From Nocardia brasiliensis ATCC 700358 (GTDB lineage: Bacteria > Actinomycetota > Actinomycetes > Mycobacteriales > Mycobacteriaceae): DNA of 64,000 bases. Of this stretch, positions 1 to 8,506 are shown piece by piece. The notes beneath the pieces were generated by a model. The model was not told where the DNA came from. It searched no databases and was given only the letters and a program-made list of their open reading frames with translations. The position numbers were made by a program, and so were the translations under genes. Numbering within the stretch: the stretch's first letter is position 1; the number at the start of each line of letters is the position of its first letter. The stretch is taken from contig NC_018681.1 in NCBI RefSeq assembly GCF_000250675.2, positions 1,736,001-1,800,000 on the forward strand, in the 5' to 3' direction.

Positions 1-752
1 GTCACCTGCAGGAACGGGATGGTGACGCGTTCGGGCTCGCTGAGCAGGGTGGGCCGCTGCCAGAACGGGTTGTTGGGCGAGCGCAGCCAGTCGGCCCAGA
101 ACGGCGCTACCCGGTCGTCGTCGAGCGGGCCGATACCGGTGAGCGGCAGTCTGCGCACGGTGGCGACCGGGTCGGCCAAGGCTTCGGTCAGTTGCTTGCG
201 CGCCTGTTCCTGTTCGGCCGCGTCCAGCGAGCTGTGGTCGAGACCTTCGAGGCAGAGCACGAGGCCGTAGGTGGTGAGGAAGCCGAGCTCGAACACGCCA
301 CCCGGCCGGGCGGTGTGGCGCATATCGGCGGTGGCGACCATGGCGACCGCGGCTTTGAGCCGCGGGTTGCGCGCCGCGACGGCTTGCAGGACGGCCATGC
401 CCAGGTAGGACGAGCCGTAGATCCCGACATTGCCGTCGCTCCAGGATTGCGTTGCGGCCCAATCGATCGCGTCGTACGAGTCGTTGTATTCCTGTGTGAT
501 GAAATCGAATTCGCCACCGGACTGGAACCGGCCGCGGGTGTCCTGGACGAGCACCGCGAAGCCCTGTCTGGCGAGCCACAGCGGGTCGGCCACGATTGCG
601 GACACCCGGAAGGAATCCCTCCGGTTGTACGGGGTGCGATGCAGCAGCACCGGCCAGCGGCCCTCCTCGGCCGGGCGGTACAGATCGGCGGTGAGGGTGA
701 CGCCGTCTCTGGTCGTCATCTCGACATCGGCGTCGATGCGGGGTCGGTACAC
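1..752 (-). CDS. CocE/NonD family hydrolase (3' part outside window)
   Basis: Alpha/beta hydrolase of the CocE/NonD (cocaine esterase / X-Pro dipeptidyl peptidase S15) family; about 250 N-terminal residues are visible and the C-terminal half lies beyond the left edge. The N-terminus carries the family pattern of a beta-strand start (MTTRDGVTLTADLYRP), then PVLLHRTPYN, DTRGRFQSGG and the nucleophile elbow YGSSYLG, whose second Ser (about residue 115) is the expected catalytic serine. The GTG start at 752 has an AAGGAG ribosome site about 10 bases upstream. There is no signal peptide, so the enzyme should be cytoplasmic, unlike the secreted relative at 59831-61945. The natural substrate (ester or amide) cannot be read from the sequence. 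Confidence 0.85.
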   Translation of the reverse strand, partial: MYRPRIDADVEMTTRDGVTLTADLYRPAEEGRWPVLLHRTPYNRRDSFRVSAIVADPLWLARQGFAVLVQDTRGRFQSGGEFDFITQEYNDSYDAIDWAATQSWSDGNVGIYGSSYLGMAVLQAVAARNPRLKAAVAMVATADMRHTARPGGVFELGFLTTYGLVLCLEGLDHSSLDAAEQEQARKQLTEALADPVATVRRLPLTGIGPLDDDRVAPFWADWLRSPNNPFWQRPTLLSEPERVTIPFLQV

Positions 753-805
753 GGGTTGTCTCCTTTGAGGTCGACGGGGTGACCGGGGTGGATGCAGTGG
801 GGCGC

Positions 806-1699
806 TCAGACGAGCAGGACCCGGCGGCCACGGGTGTGCCCGGCTTGGCTGTCGGTGTGGGCGGTCGCGGCGTCCTCAAGTGAATACGACTGGGCAACGG
901 GGATATACAGCTTTTCGCGGGAGATGAGGTCGACGGTCTCGGCGAGTGCTTCGGACATGCTGCCGCCCACACCGGCGAATCGGATGCCGAGCATCGGCGC
1001 CTCGAGGTCGGCGATCGTGACGACCTTGTCCGGGTTTCCGGTCAGGTCGAGCAGCCCCCGGATGACACCTGCACCGTTCAGGTCCAGCGCGGCGTCGACG
1101 GGGCCGAGTTCGCGGACCCGCTCGACCCAGCCGTCGCCATAGGTGGTGGCCAGGGCGCCGAGGCTGCGCACGTAATCCAGATTCGCGGCCCCGGCGGTGC
1201 CGATCACCTTGATGCCGCGTTCCCGGGCGATCTGCAACACCGCGGAACCGACGCCGCCGGCCGCGCCGCTGACCAGCAGCGTTTGCCCGGGCCGAACGTC
1301 GACCAGACGAAGGATGCGCAATGCGGTCTCGACCACGGACGGGTATCCGGCCGCCTCGGCGAAGGTGAGATTGCGAGGTATCCGGGCCCACGACGACAGC
1401 ACGGCGAACTCGGCGTAGGTGCTCGCACCGCGGCCGAGCACGTACGCGCCGACCTCGATATCGGTCACACCCGCGCCGACCTCGTCCACCACGCCCGCGG
1501 CGTCCTGGCCGATGCCCGTCGGCAGTTCGATCGGGCGGATCCGCCGGAACTGGCCCTCCCGGACCCGCCAATCGTGCGGATTCACGCCTGCCGCTCGCAC
1601 GGCGATGCGTATCTGACCTGCGCCCGGATGGGGTTCGGGCACTTCGGTCAGCTCCAGGACTTCGGGACCGCCGTACTCGGCGAAGCGGACTGCTCTCAT
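806..1699 (-). CDS. NADP-dependent quinone-oxidoreductase-like protein (MDR family)
   Basis: Zinc-independent medium-chain dehydrogenase/reductase of the quinone oxidoreductase type, 297 residues. The start MRAVRFAEYGGPEVL and the GVNPHDWRVREG segment are typical of the substrate-binding half. The Rossmann part carries the nucleotide motif SGAAGGVGSAVLQIA near residue 145. The Cys/His zinc ligands of alcohol dehydrogenases are absent. It probably reduces quinones or other activated carbonyls with NADPH. The ATG has no clear ribosome site; instead a TATGTT -10-like hexamer lies exactly six bases upstream, suggesting a leaderless mRNA. It is transcribed away from the kinase gene at 1925. Substrate unknown. 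Confidence 0.85.
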   Translation of the reverse strand: MRAVRFAEYGGPEVLELTEVPEPHPGAGQIRIAVRAAGVNPHDWRVREGQFRRIRPIELPTGIGQDAAGVVDEVGAGVTDIEVGAYVLGRGASTYAEFAVLSSWARIPRNLTFAEAAGYPSVVETALRILRLVDVRPGQTLLVSGAAGGVGSAVLQIARERGIKVIGTAGAANLDYVRSLGALATTYGDGWVERVRELGPVDAALDLNGAGVIRGLLDLTGNPDKVVTIADLEAPMLGIRFAGVGGSMSEALAETVDLISREKLYIPVAQSYSLEDAATAHTDSQAGHTRGRRVLLV

Positions 1700-1725
1700 A
1701 CCCAGAACATAGCGCTAACAGTTAG
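1700..1725 (-). promoter_or_regulatory. Putative leaderless promoter with CTAACTGTTAG palindrome
   Basis: Reading the minus strand, an 11-bp palindrome CTAACTGTTAG (1715-1725) is followed by TATGTT (1706-1711), six bases, and then the ATG of the oxidoreductase. The palindrome would fall between -35 and -10, a position expected for a repressor site. Which regulator binds is unknown. Confidence 0.35.
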
Positions 1726-1924
1726 TGTTTCGCAATGGGTAGTATTTAGACACCGATGTTGGTTTAGATCTGATAGCGCTACAGGTCGAGGTGGTCGCGC
1801 GCACGGCATGGGCGCCCCCGCCGCCGAATCCGGGACGAATTTCTGTTGCGGCTCGTTCGGGTCGAGTCATTCTGGGAGGGCTACACTTTCGCTGCGGGAC
1901 GTGAGCCGAATCGAGGACGGGCGC

Positions 1925-3619
1925 ATGGCGAGCGACGGTGACCGCATCGCGGATCGTTACACGTTGCGGGAAATGTTCACGTTGGGTGGCGAAGGGCTGG
2001 TCTGGCGGGCCACCGACGAGGTACTCGGCCGGGACGTGGTGCTCAAATGTCCACGGGTCGGCGATACGGCGGGTGTGCAGGCACTGCGGGTCGCGGCGCG
2101 TAACGCCGCGGTCCTGCGGCATCCGAATATCGTCGGCGTGCTCGATATCTTCGAGTGCGACGGCGTGCTGTGGTTGGTCACCGAATATGTCCCGGGCGCT
2201 TCGCTCGCCGAAAATGTGCGCAGGCAAGGGAAAATGGGGATCTCCCAGACCGTGGCCGTCGGCGCGCAGGTCGCGAGTGCGCTCGCGCACTGCCACGGCA
2301 ACGGCATCCTGCATTGTGATGTCTCGCCGGAGAACATCATCCTCACCCCCGACGGCGACGCCAGGCTCACCGATTTCGGCAGTTCGCTGGACCTGCGCGC
2401 GGCAGGCACCGGCGAGAACCCGAAAGCCGATGCCGCGCGCGGAAAGTGGCGTTATGCCGCGCCCGAGCTCGGCGAAGGTGGGCTCCCGGGCCCCAAGGCG
2501 GATGTGTACGCGCTAGCCGCGTCCTTGCTCGCGGTGTCGGGCCCGCGGCGCGGGGCCGGTGCGCTCGACGCGGTGCTGACCCGGTTGACGCTGTCGAATC
2601 CGAGCCTGCGTCCCACCGCCGCCGCGGCCGCCGACGCGTTCGCGCGGCTGGAACAGGCGCCACGCGATTTGGATCGCACTCTGCTGCGCCGGGTGGTGCT
2701 CGGTGCGGCTTTGCTGTGTGCGGTAGCGCTGACCGTCGCGGCCGGGGTGGCCATGCCCGCCGACGGGCCCGCCGACCCGCTCGGTGATCCACGGACCGCG
2801 GACCCCTGCGCACTGCTGGACCCGGCGGTGCTCGCGGAGTTCGGGCGCATCGACATGGCCACGGACGAAGGCAATTTCGATACCTGTGATCTGCGGGTCC
2901 GGCTGCCCGGCGAGGACTTCCATCCCGAGGTCGGCCGGGTCCGGCTGACCTTGTCCGAAGCCCCGCCGCCCGAGCAGAACTCACAGACCACGGTGACCAG
3001 GGTCGGTAACCTCGCCATTGTGTCCGAGCGGCCCGGAAGCACCAGATGCATTCGGGCGCTGATACTTTCGGACGCAGCGACGGTCGAGATCCTCGGTCAG
3101 CGCAAACCCGGTGGGCCGGATCCGTGCGCGCTGGCCGACGCGGTGACCGCCCACGTGCGGGAGCTGGTGGAACGCGGGCCGATTCCGCGACGGTCGGGGG
3201 AGTTCCCCACCGACTCGCTCGCCCGCCACGACGCCTGCGCGCAACTGGATGTGTCGACGCTCAGCAAGGTACCGGGACTGGACGCGCTGCGTCCGGTCCG
3301 CGGCTTCGGCAACTGGTCCTGTCGCTGGAACAGCACCATCGATAGCCACGTAACGGTGCGCTATGACCGTGACCCGCCGAAGACCGCCGAGGACGGGCAA
3401 CCCCTCGTGCTCGCCGGGCTGCCCAGCTTCCGGCGCACCGGAGCGACCAGCACCGACGAGTGCACCGTACAGATCCAATACCGGGACTTCACCGGGGTTT
3501 CCGGGGACGAACTCGCCGAGATCGCCGTCGTCCAGTTCGGTGGCGCGCCGACGCCGGAGTTGCGGTGCGCGACCGCTACCGAACTCGCCACCACCGTCGC
3601 CGCCAGTCTGGTCCGGTGA
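1925..3619 (+). CDS. Membrane Ser/Thr protein kinase with extracytoplasmic sensor-like region
   Basis: Hanks-type kinase of 564 residues. Kinase residues visible: Lys41 (VVLK), catalytic loop HCDVSPENIIL (Asp132, Asn137), DFG at 150-152, and APE at 179-181. The glycine loop is poor (TLGGEGLVWRA) and HRD is HCD, so it is a non-RD kinase. One membrane helix (about 256-276) leads to an outside region of about 285 residues with two Cys-containing blocks, PCALLDPAVLAEFG and DACAQLDVSTLSKV, probably a duplicated sensor or binding domain. The ATG at 1925 follows GAGGAC; an in-frame GTG at 1901 is the alternative. The next gene encodes an FHA protein, a common kinase partner, so the two probably form a signalling unit. 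The ligand and targets are unknown. Confidence 0.85.
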   Translation: MASDGDRIADRYTLREMFTLGGEGLVWRATDEVLGRDVVLKCPRVGDTAGVQALRVAARNAAVLRHPNIVGVLDIFECDGVLWLVTEYVPGASLAENVRRQGKMGISQTVAVGAQVASALAHCHGNGILHCDVSPENIILTPDGDARLTDFGSSLDLRAAGTGENPKADAARGKWRYAAPELGEGGLPGPKADVYALAASLLAVSGPRRGAGALDAVLTRLTLSNPSLRPTAAAAADAFARLEQAPRDLDRTLLRRVVLGAALLCAVALTVAAGVAMPADGPADPLGDPRTADPCALLDPAVLAEFGRIDMATDEGNFDTCDLRVRLPGEDFHPEVGRVRLTLSEAPPPEQNSQTTVTRVGNLAIVSERPGSTRCIRALILSDAATVEILGQRKPGGPDPCALADAVTAHVRELVERGPIPRRSGEFPTDSLARHDACAQLDVSTLSKVPGLDALRPVRGFGNWSCRWNSTIDSHVTVRYDRDPPKTAEDGQPLVLAGLPSFRRTGATSTDECTVQIQYRDFTGVSGDELAEIAVVQFGGAPTPELRCATATELATTVAASLVR

Positions 3620-3680
3620 ACGTGCGGACCGGTCCGGCGGCCGTCGTGCGAGGCTCGAACACCGAGTCGAGGAGGCCGAA

Positions 3681-4505
3681 GTGGCGCAGCAAGCAGGGCA
3701 GCGGAAGCGAAACGGGCTGACCGCGTTGGCCACGTCCACGCAGGGACTGGCAGGCGGGGTAGGTGGCGTGCCGCCGGGCACCATTTCGGTCCAGTCGACG
3801 GTCGGTGGGGTGAGCGGCCGTCCCGAGCAGGGCAACGTCATCGAGTTCGGCCGGAACCTGCGGCAGGTCGACGTCGGGGTAGGACCGGATGATCTGCGGA
3901 TCAGCCGAGTGCACGGGACGCTCACCTATCACCGGGCCGGTTGGGAACTCAGCAATACCGGCACCGTGCCCATCCGGCTGCCGGAAGCCCGGCTGTTGTT
4001 TCCGCGAGAGGAGCCGTTCCCGCTCTACACCGGCTACACCCCGATGTTCATCCGCGGATCGCATCAGCGTGAGCATCTGCTGGAGGTCTACGTGACCGGC
4101 GACGACGGTGATGTGCGCGCACCCCGGCACGAGCATGTCACCGACGTGGCGCCGCCGTGGCCGCTGCGACCGGAGGAGAAACTGGTGCTGGTCGCGCTCG
4201 GGCAGTCGTATCTGTTCCACGAGCGCTGGCCGCAGCCGTGGACCTGGAAGGAAACCGCCACACTGCTGGCCACGGTGCAGCCCGAGGCGGGGTGGACCGA
4301 CCGGGTGGTCGCCGAGTTGGTCGGCCGGGTCCGGGCCAAGCTCTCGGATGAGAAGTACGCGCGGGCCTGTGGACGGCTGCCGGTCCCCGGTCTGACCAGG
4401 GACCAGCTGACCGAGCCGATCGGGAACATGCTGAACCACAACCTGATTCAAGAGCTGATCCAGTCGTCGACGCTCGTGCCACGGGATCTCGACCTGCTCG
4501 ACTAG
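3681..4505 (+). CDS. FHA domain-containing protein
   Basis: Protein of 274 residues. Residues 52-105 look like a forkhead-associated phosphothreonine-binding domain: FGRN (57-59 region), VDVGVGPDDLRISRVHG with the conserved Ser-Arg-x-His near 75-78, then WELSNTGTVPIRL. The usual Asn-Gly at the end of the domain is not obvious. The C-terminal half (about 160-274) is rich in Trp and charged residues and may be helical or winged-helix-like, but I do not recognise it. The GTG start at 3681 has GAGGAGG eight bases upstream. It lies 61 bases after the kinase gene on the same strand and probably acts as its phospho-dependent partner. Confidence 0.75.
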   Translation: MAQQAGQRKRNGLTALATSTQGLAGGVGGVPPGTISVQSTVGGVSGRPEQGNVIEFGRNLRQVDVGVGPDDLRISRVHGTLTYHRAGWELSNTGTVPIRLPEARLLFPREEPFPLYTGYTPMFIRGSHQREHLLEVYVTGDDGDVRAPRHEHVTDVAPPWPLRPEEKLVLVALGQSYLFHERWPQPWTWKETATLLATVQPEAGWTDRVVAELVGRVRAKLSDEKYARACGRLPVPGLTRDQLTEPIGNMLNHNLIQELIQSSTLVPRDLDLLD

Positions 4506-4523
4506 CTACGGCCGCGCCGGTGC

Positions 4524-4551
4524 CGCGACAGCAGCGTATTGCGCTGTCGCG
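4524..4551 (+). terminator. Hairpin after FHA gene
   Basis: Nine-base arms CGCGACAGC and GCTGTCGCG enclose a ten-base loop 19 bases after the FHA stop. There is no T-run beyond a short TTT, so termination is likely but not certain. Confidence 0.5.
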
Positions 4552-4684
4552 CACTTTGCCGTGCGAAATCCGTTCTTGCTCAGCGCATTCTGCTCCGGAC
4601 CGGTCCGGGGGTCCGCGCGCGAACATCTGATCGCGGAGTTCAACGGAACCGCCGCATCAGACACCGAATCGAAGGGGAATTCTC

Positions 4685-4984
4685 ATGGCACACAACAACA
4701 TCCGCTATGCCGCTGGGGCGGTGGCACTTGTGGGCGCTGCGCTGTGGTCGGCTGCTGTACCGGCTACCGCCATCGCACAATCGGACGATCCGTCCACACT
4801 GATGCCGAACGCATCGCGAGTCGAGGCGCGCACCATCGTCGGCCAGGTCGCGTCCGGGTCGGCGGGTCGTTACCAGCTGCCCGATCCGGGGCCCTACCCG
4901 AACCGTGAGGAATGCGAGCGGGCGCGCGCGAAGTATTACGACCCTTCGCAATTGGAGTGTGTCCCCGTGCGAACCGGTCACTGA
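4685..4984 (+). CDS. Small secreted protein, unknown function
   Basis: 99-residue protein with a Sec signal peptide (basic start MAHNNIRY, hydrophobic core to about residue 27, likely cleavage after ATAIAQ). The mature part of about 68 residues has two Cys, in NREECERARAKYY and QLECVPVRT, probably forming one disulfide. The ATG at 4685 has AAGGGGA eight bases upstream. It is followed after two bases by the membrane-protein gene at 4987, so the two are probably co-transcribed. I recognise no domain family. Confidence 0.7.
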   Translation: MAHNNIRYAAGAVALVGAALWSAAVPATAIAQSDDPSTLMPNASRVEARTIVGQVASGSAGRYQLPDPGPYPNREECERARAKYYDPSQLECVPVRTGH

Positions 4985-4986
4985 TC

Positions 4987-6369
4987 ATGCCTGCCACGGG
5001 GCGGCCGGACCGGATCTGGGTCGCGATCGGCAACGCCTCGCTGCTCGGGATCGGCTACTTGATGGTGCGGCGCCGGCGGTCGGCCCTTGTCACGACGGCC
5101 GTGACGGTCGGTGTGGTTGTCGTGCAATCGGTATTCGTGCGCGCGGTGTGGCTCGATCTCGTCGTGTTGCTGTGGTGGGCAGCGCTGATCGTGCACGGCG
5201 GCCGCGTGGCGGGGACCGTCGCCGAACCCGCGGGAGGGGTGCGGGTTCGGCGTGTGGTCGCGCTCGCCCTGGCACTCCTGGTGGTCAGTGCTGTCGCGGT
5301 GCTGCGGATGGAGACCGCGCACATCGATCGCCAGGTCGCCGAAGCCAGGCGCGGCGGCGATTGCGTGCAGGGTCGCATTGCCGCCGCTCGGCTGTGGCTC
5401 GGCGACCGGGTAGCGGCCGCGCCCCGTGCCGCGAGCATCGAACGCACCGATCGAGCATGCGCGCTCCTGCGCGGTACCGCGGACGAGTTCAGCATGGCAC
5501 TGACGGGTGACACCGTTTCCCTGGCAGGAGGATTCGCGCTGCTGGACACTGTGCTGACGGAGTTGCCCGGCCACCAGGCGATGGCGCGGCGAACTCTCGA
5601 CGATCTGCTCGGGCGGCTGCCCGACGGCAGCGAGGATTGTGCGGCCGCCGCTGTCACCGATTGGCTCGGAGAGCATCCCTTCGACGACGAGGTCCGTCGG
5701 CGCGCCACCGACGCGGTGCCCACCATCGCCCCCTGGGCGGTATTCGGCTGCGCCGGGAACCTGATGGCGGTCGACAACTGGGCCGGCGCCCGGGACCGCT
5801 ACCAGCAACTGCTCGACCAGTATCCGCGCCACGCGCTGGTCGATCAGGCAAAAGCGGGACTGCTCAGGGCCGTTCAGGCGATCGAACTTGCGATGGTGCG
5901 CGGACTGTTGCAGCCGCCGACACCGGGCGCACAGCCCGCGTACTGCCGCACACCCCAGCCGTACAGCGCCGCAGCCCCGTACCGCGGCGCAAACCCCAAC
6001 CGCGCCTTACTGTTCGGGAACGACTACGACACCGCCGCGTTCCCGGCCGAGTGGCGTGCCGGCGACGCCGCGGACGCGGTGCTCGTGCTCTGCGCCGGAC
6101 CGACCGAATTCGGCGATGTCGTCGAAACATGCACTTACCGTTCAGAACTCACCCACCGTCTGTCGGATGTGCCGTTCCACAAGAAGGCGATTCCGTTGCG
6201 CGTCTTCGAGGTGCGCACCGGGCGGCCGGTGCTCGATACCCGCATCCAGATCGCCGGCGCGACCTGCCCGCCCACACTGTTCTCGGCCGCTGACCATGTC
6301 GGTGCGAAGTACGTCGAGTCCGCCGACGCCGACGTGCGCGCCGCCTTCGACGCCGTGATCAATCCCTGA
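4987..6369 (+). CDS. Membrane protein with large extracytoplasmic repeat-like domain, unknown function
   Basis: 460-residue protein. Four hydrophobic segments lie in the first 106 residues (about 10-26, 33-53, 56-72 and 90-106), followed by about 350 polar, Cys-containing residues that should lie outside the membrane. Around residues 255-300 the text WAGARDRYQQLLDQYPRHALVDQAKAGLL is split over helices like a tetratricopeptide repeat. The C-terminal part has paired cysteines (CAGPTEFGDVVETC). The ATG at 4987 is two bases after the preceding stop, indicating coupling to the small secreted protein. No enzyme motif is visible. Its position after a kinase with an outside sensor suggests a cell-envelope role, which is inference. 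Confidence 0.7.
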   Translation: MPATGRPDRIWVAIGNASLLGIGYLMVRRRRSALVTTAVTVGVVVVQSVFVRAVWLDLVVLLWWAALIVHGGRVAGTVAEPAGGVRVRRVVALALALLVVSAVAVLRMETAHIDRQVAEARRGGDCVQGRIAAARLWLGDRVAAAPRAASIERTDRACALLRGTADEFSMALTGDTVSLAGGFALLDTVLTELPGHQAMARRTLDDLLGRLPDGSEDCAAAAVTDWLGEHPFDDEVRRRATDAVPTIAPWAVFGCAGNLMAVDNWAGARDRYQQLLDQYPRHALVDQAKAGLLRAVQAIELAMVRGLLQPPTPGAQPAYCRTPQPYSAAAPYRGANPNRALLFGNDYDTAAFPAEWRAGDAADAVLVLCAGPTEFGDVVETCTYRSELTHRLSDVPFHKKAIPLRVFEVRTGRPVLDTRIQIAGATCPPTLFSAADHVGAKYVESADADVRAAFDAVINP

Positions 6370-6383
6370 CCGAAAGGTGAATC

Positions 6384-6476
6384 GTGAAAATTCTTCGCAT
6401 GGTCGCGATGTTGCTCGCCCTCCCGACAGCGCTGCTCGCCTGCGGTGCCTCGACCGTCACCCTCACGCCGCGCTGA
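6384..6476 (+). CDS. Very small lipoprotein (30 aa)
   Basis: A 30-codon frame starting GTG at 6384 after a ribosome site GAAAGG encodes a short basic start, a hydrophobic stretch and a perfect lipobox LLAC at residues 17-20. The mature lipopeptide would have only 11 residues (CGASTVTLTPR). It begins 14 bases after the membrane-protein stop, so it should be the last gene of that operon. It was probably missed by gene finders because of its size. The complete signal peptide, lipobox and ribosome site argue for translation; the function is unknown. Confidence 0.55.
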   Translation: MKILRMVAMLLALPTALLACGASTVTLTPR

Positions 6477-6495
6477 GGAACGTGGGTCGTCGGCC

Positions 6496-7392
6496 TCAGC
6501 GATTGCCGTCCTGGTCGTGGGGACTCGCGCTGTGGGCGAGGTCGGTCTTGGCGGCACCGGTGGCCGGGTCGTAGGGGAAGGAGACGTGTTGATGGGTCAG
6601 CTGCCAGACGCCTTGTCTGCGTTGGAAAATGCGGGTTCCGCGTGACCAGCTCTCGGTGGCGGGCGCGTCGGTGGGCGTGACCCGCATATGGTTGAGGCCC
6701 CATGCGACGGCGAGGTCGCCGTCGACCACGATCTGCAGATCTGGAACATTCCACGTGACGGTGCCGTCGGCGGAAGCGTCGAGCCCGGCCTGGCAGACCT
6801 CGCGAACGGCTCGGACACCGACGTATTGCAGCGGCTGTTCATGTTCGTAGGAGACGACATCGTCGGCGATGGGCGCCATGAGACCGTCGATGTCCTTCGC
6901 CGCGGTGCTGTCGAACCAGGTTTGGTGAAGTTCACGCAGGTCCTGCTCTGCGGCGACGTCGGCCTCCTCGGTCTCGGGGGCACCTGCTCCGATCGAGTCG
7001 TCGAGCGGGAAGGAATGGTGCTCGTGGGCGACCACCCATCGACCGTCCTGCTTGCGCAGGCCGAGCGTCAACCGCAGGCGGTTTTCGGGATTTCGGAGAA
7101 AGTTCTGCTCGGTTCCGCACCGCAGCAGGGCATAAGCGAAGGCGACGTCGTCACCGGCGGTGACGTCGAGTGACTCGATTTCGAAGGCGGCGCCTTGGGC
7201 CTGCCACTGGAAGAACGGCGGCCAGGTATCGCGGTAGGCGTCGAGGCCGCGCACGCCCTGCTGCGGTGGCGGCACGTCGAACATCACGATGTCCTCGGCA
7301 TGGTCGGCGAGGACTGCGGTGAGGTCTCCGTTGTGCACCGACTCGGCCCAATGCTCGATCAGTGTGCGGATCTGCTTCTCGTCTGTGGACAT
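6496..7392 (-). CDS. Tandem SnoaL-like / NTF2-fold protein
   Basis: 298-residue protein made of two consecutive SnoaL-like (NTF2 superfamily, SgcJ/DUF4440 type) domains. The first, about residues 5-125, includes LIEHWAESVHNGDLTAVLADHAEDIVMFD and closes with DGRWVVAHEHHS. The second, about 150-280, includes LHQTWFDSTAAKDIDGLM and closes with GVWQLTHQHVSFP. Such folds serve as small enzymes or ligand pockets. The ATG at 7392 has GAAAGGA upstream. It is 70 bases downstream of, and on the same strand as, the sigma factor gene whose C-terminus is also SnoaL-like, so the two are probably one operon. Substrate unknown. Confidence 0.8.
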   Translation of the reverse strand: MSTDEKQIRTLIEHWAESVHNGDLTAVLADHAEDIVMFDVPPPQQGVRGLDAYRDTWPPFFQWQAQGAAFEIESLDVTAGDDVAFAYALLRCGTEQNFLRNPENRLRLTLGLRKQDGRWVVAHEHHSFPLDDSIGAGAPETEEADVAAEQDLRELHQTWFDSTAAKDIDGLMAPIADDVVSYEHEQPLQYVGVRAVREVCQAGLDASADGTVTWNVPDLQIVVDGDLAVAWGLNHMRVTPTDAPATESWSRGTRIFQRRQGVWQLTHQHVSFPYDPATGAAKTDLAHSASPHDQDGNR

Positions 7393-7462
7393 GGTGTGCT
7401 CGGTCCTTTCGGGTTGTGGTGTCAGCACTACAACCCGGGCCGTCCGGCAAACTCATCGCCGT

Positions 7463-8506
7463 TTACAGATCTCTTTCTCGCAGTTGTGTCGGCAGGCCGA
7501 AGGACGGGAAGTCGGCGTCGAGGAACGAGACCACCTCTGCCACACGCCGATCGCGCATCAGCAATAGATCCAGGCCGGCCGGGACGTATGCGCCCTGTTC
7601 CGTCTCCCACCGGTACGTACCGAACGCGATCTGCCCGTTCGCCCGCACCGGCCGGAACCGCCAGCGATGCCGCAAGGCGGTATCGACCAGGAACTCGCGT
7701 ACCCCGTCGTGCCCCTTGTACCAGATGCTCAGCGGCGGCATCGAGTAGCGGACGTCGTCGGTCAGCATCGTCACGATCGTGTCCACGTCGCCCGCCTCCC
7801 ACGCGAGCATGTACTTCTTCGCCAGGTCCCGCTGGGCGGCCTCGCCCAAGGCGTCGAGCGTCCGGTACTGCGTGGTGGCCGGTAGCAGGTCGGCCTGCAC
7901 CTTGCGTGCCCGTTGCAACGCACTGTTCACTGCGGGCACCGTGGTGTCGAGCAGCGCGGCGACCTCGGCGGCCGCGAAACCGAGCACATCGCGTAGTAGG
8001 AGGACAGCTCGTTGTAGCGCGGACAGATGCTGCAGTGCGGCGACAAACGCCAGCTCCATACTTTCGCGCGCGATCACTCGAGCTTCCGGACTCAACTGTG
8101 CGGTCCAGCCCATCAGCTGATCCGGGAACGGCTCCAGCCATGTCGCCTCGGCCGTCGGGGTCGCCCCCACCGCAAAATCGGTGGGCAGCTCGCGCCTTCC
8201 GCGACGCTCGATGATCGTCAGCGACCGGTTCGTCGCGATCTTGTACAACCACGGCCGGATCGACCCTCGATCCTCGAAACTGCTCAGGTTGCGCCATGCG
8301 CGATCCAGGGTGTCCTGGACCGCGTCCTCGGCATCATGAACAGATCCCAGCATTCGATAGCAGTGGGCACGCAACTCATCGCGAAACGGCCCGACCAACC
8401 GTCCGAAAGCATCGCCGTCACCCGAACGCGCTGCCATCAAAAGCCCTGTGGCAGCGGGCTCGCCCGGTTCATGTGCATTGCGCACACGGTCGGAGGGATC
8501 GCCCAT
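7463..8506 (-). CDS. ECF sigma-70 factor with SnoaL-like C-terminal domain (SigG/SigX5-like)
   Basis: Extracytoplasmic-function sigma factor of 347 residues. Region 2 reads LRAHCYRMLGSVHDAEDAVQDT and IRPWLYKIATNRSL. Region 4 reads LSALQRAVLLLRDVLGFAAAEVAALL with NSALQRARK. The last 120 residues form an added SnoaL_2 domain (KYMLAWEAGDVDTIVTMLTDDVRYSMPP), as in the SigG/SigJ-type ECF groups, where the tail modulates activity in place of a classical anti-sigma factor. No anti-sigma gene is adjacent. I prefer the ATG at 8506 (MGDPSD), preceded by TAGCGT seven bases upstream; an in-frame ATG at 8548 would add 14 residues. The group (SigG rather than another tail-bearing ECF) is a resemblance only. 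Confidence 0.85.
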   Translation of the reverse strand: MGDPSDRVRNAHEPGEPAATGLLMAARSGDGDAFGRLVGPFRDELRAHCYRMLGSVHDAEDAVQDTLDRAWRNLSSFEDRGSIRPWLYKIATNRSLTIIERRGRRELPTDFAVGATPTAEATWLEPFPDQLMGWTAQLSPEARVIARESMELAFVAALQHLSALQRAVLLLRDVLGFAAAEVAALLDTTVPAVNSALQRARKVQADLLPATTQYRTLDALGEAAQRDLAKKYMLAWEAGDVDTIVTMLTDDVRYSMPPLSIWYKGHDGVREFLVDTALRHRWRFRPVRANGQIAFGTYRWETEQGAYVPAGLDLLLMRDRRVAEVVSFLDADFPSFGLPTQLRERDL

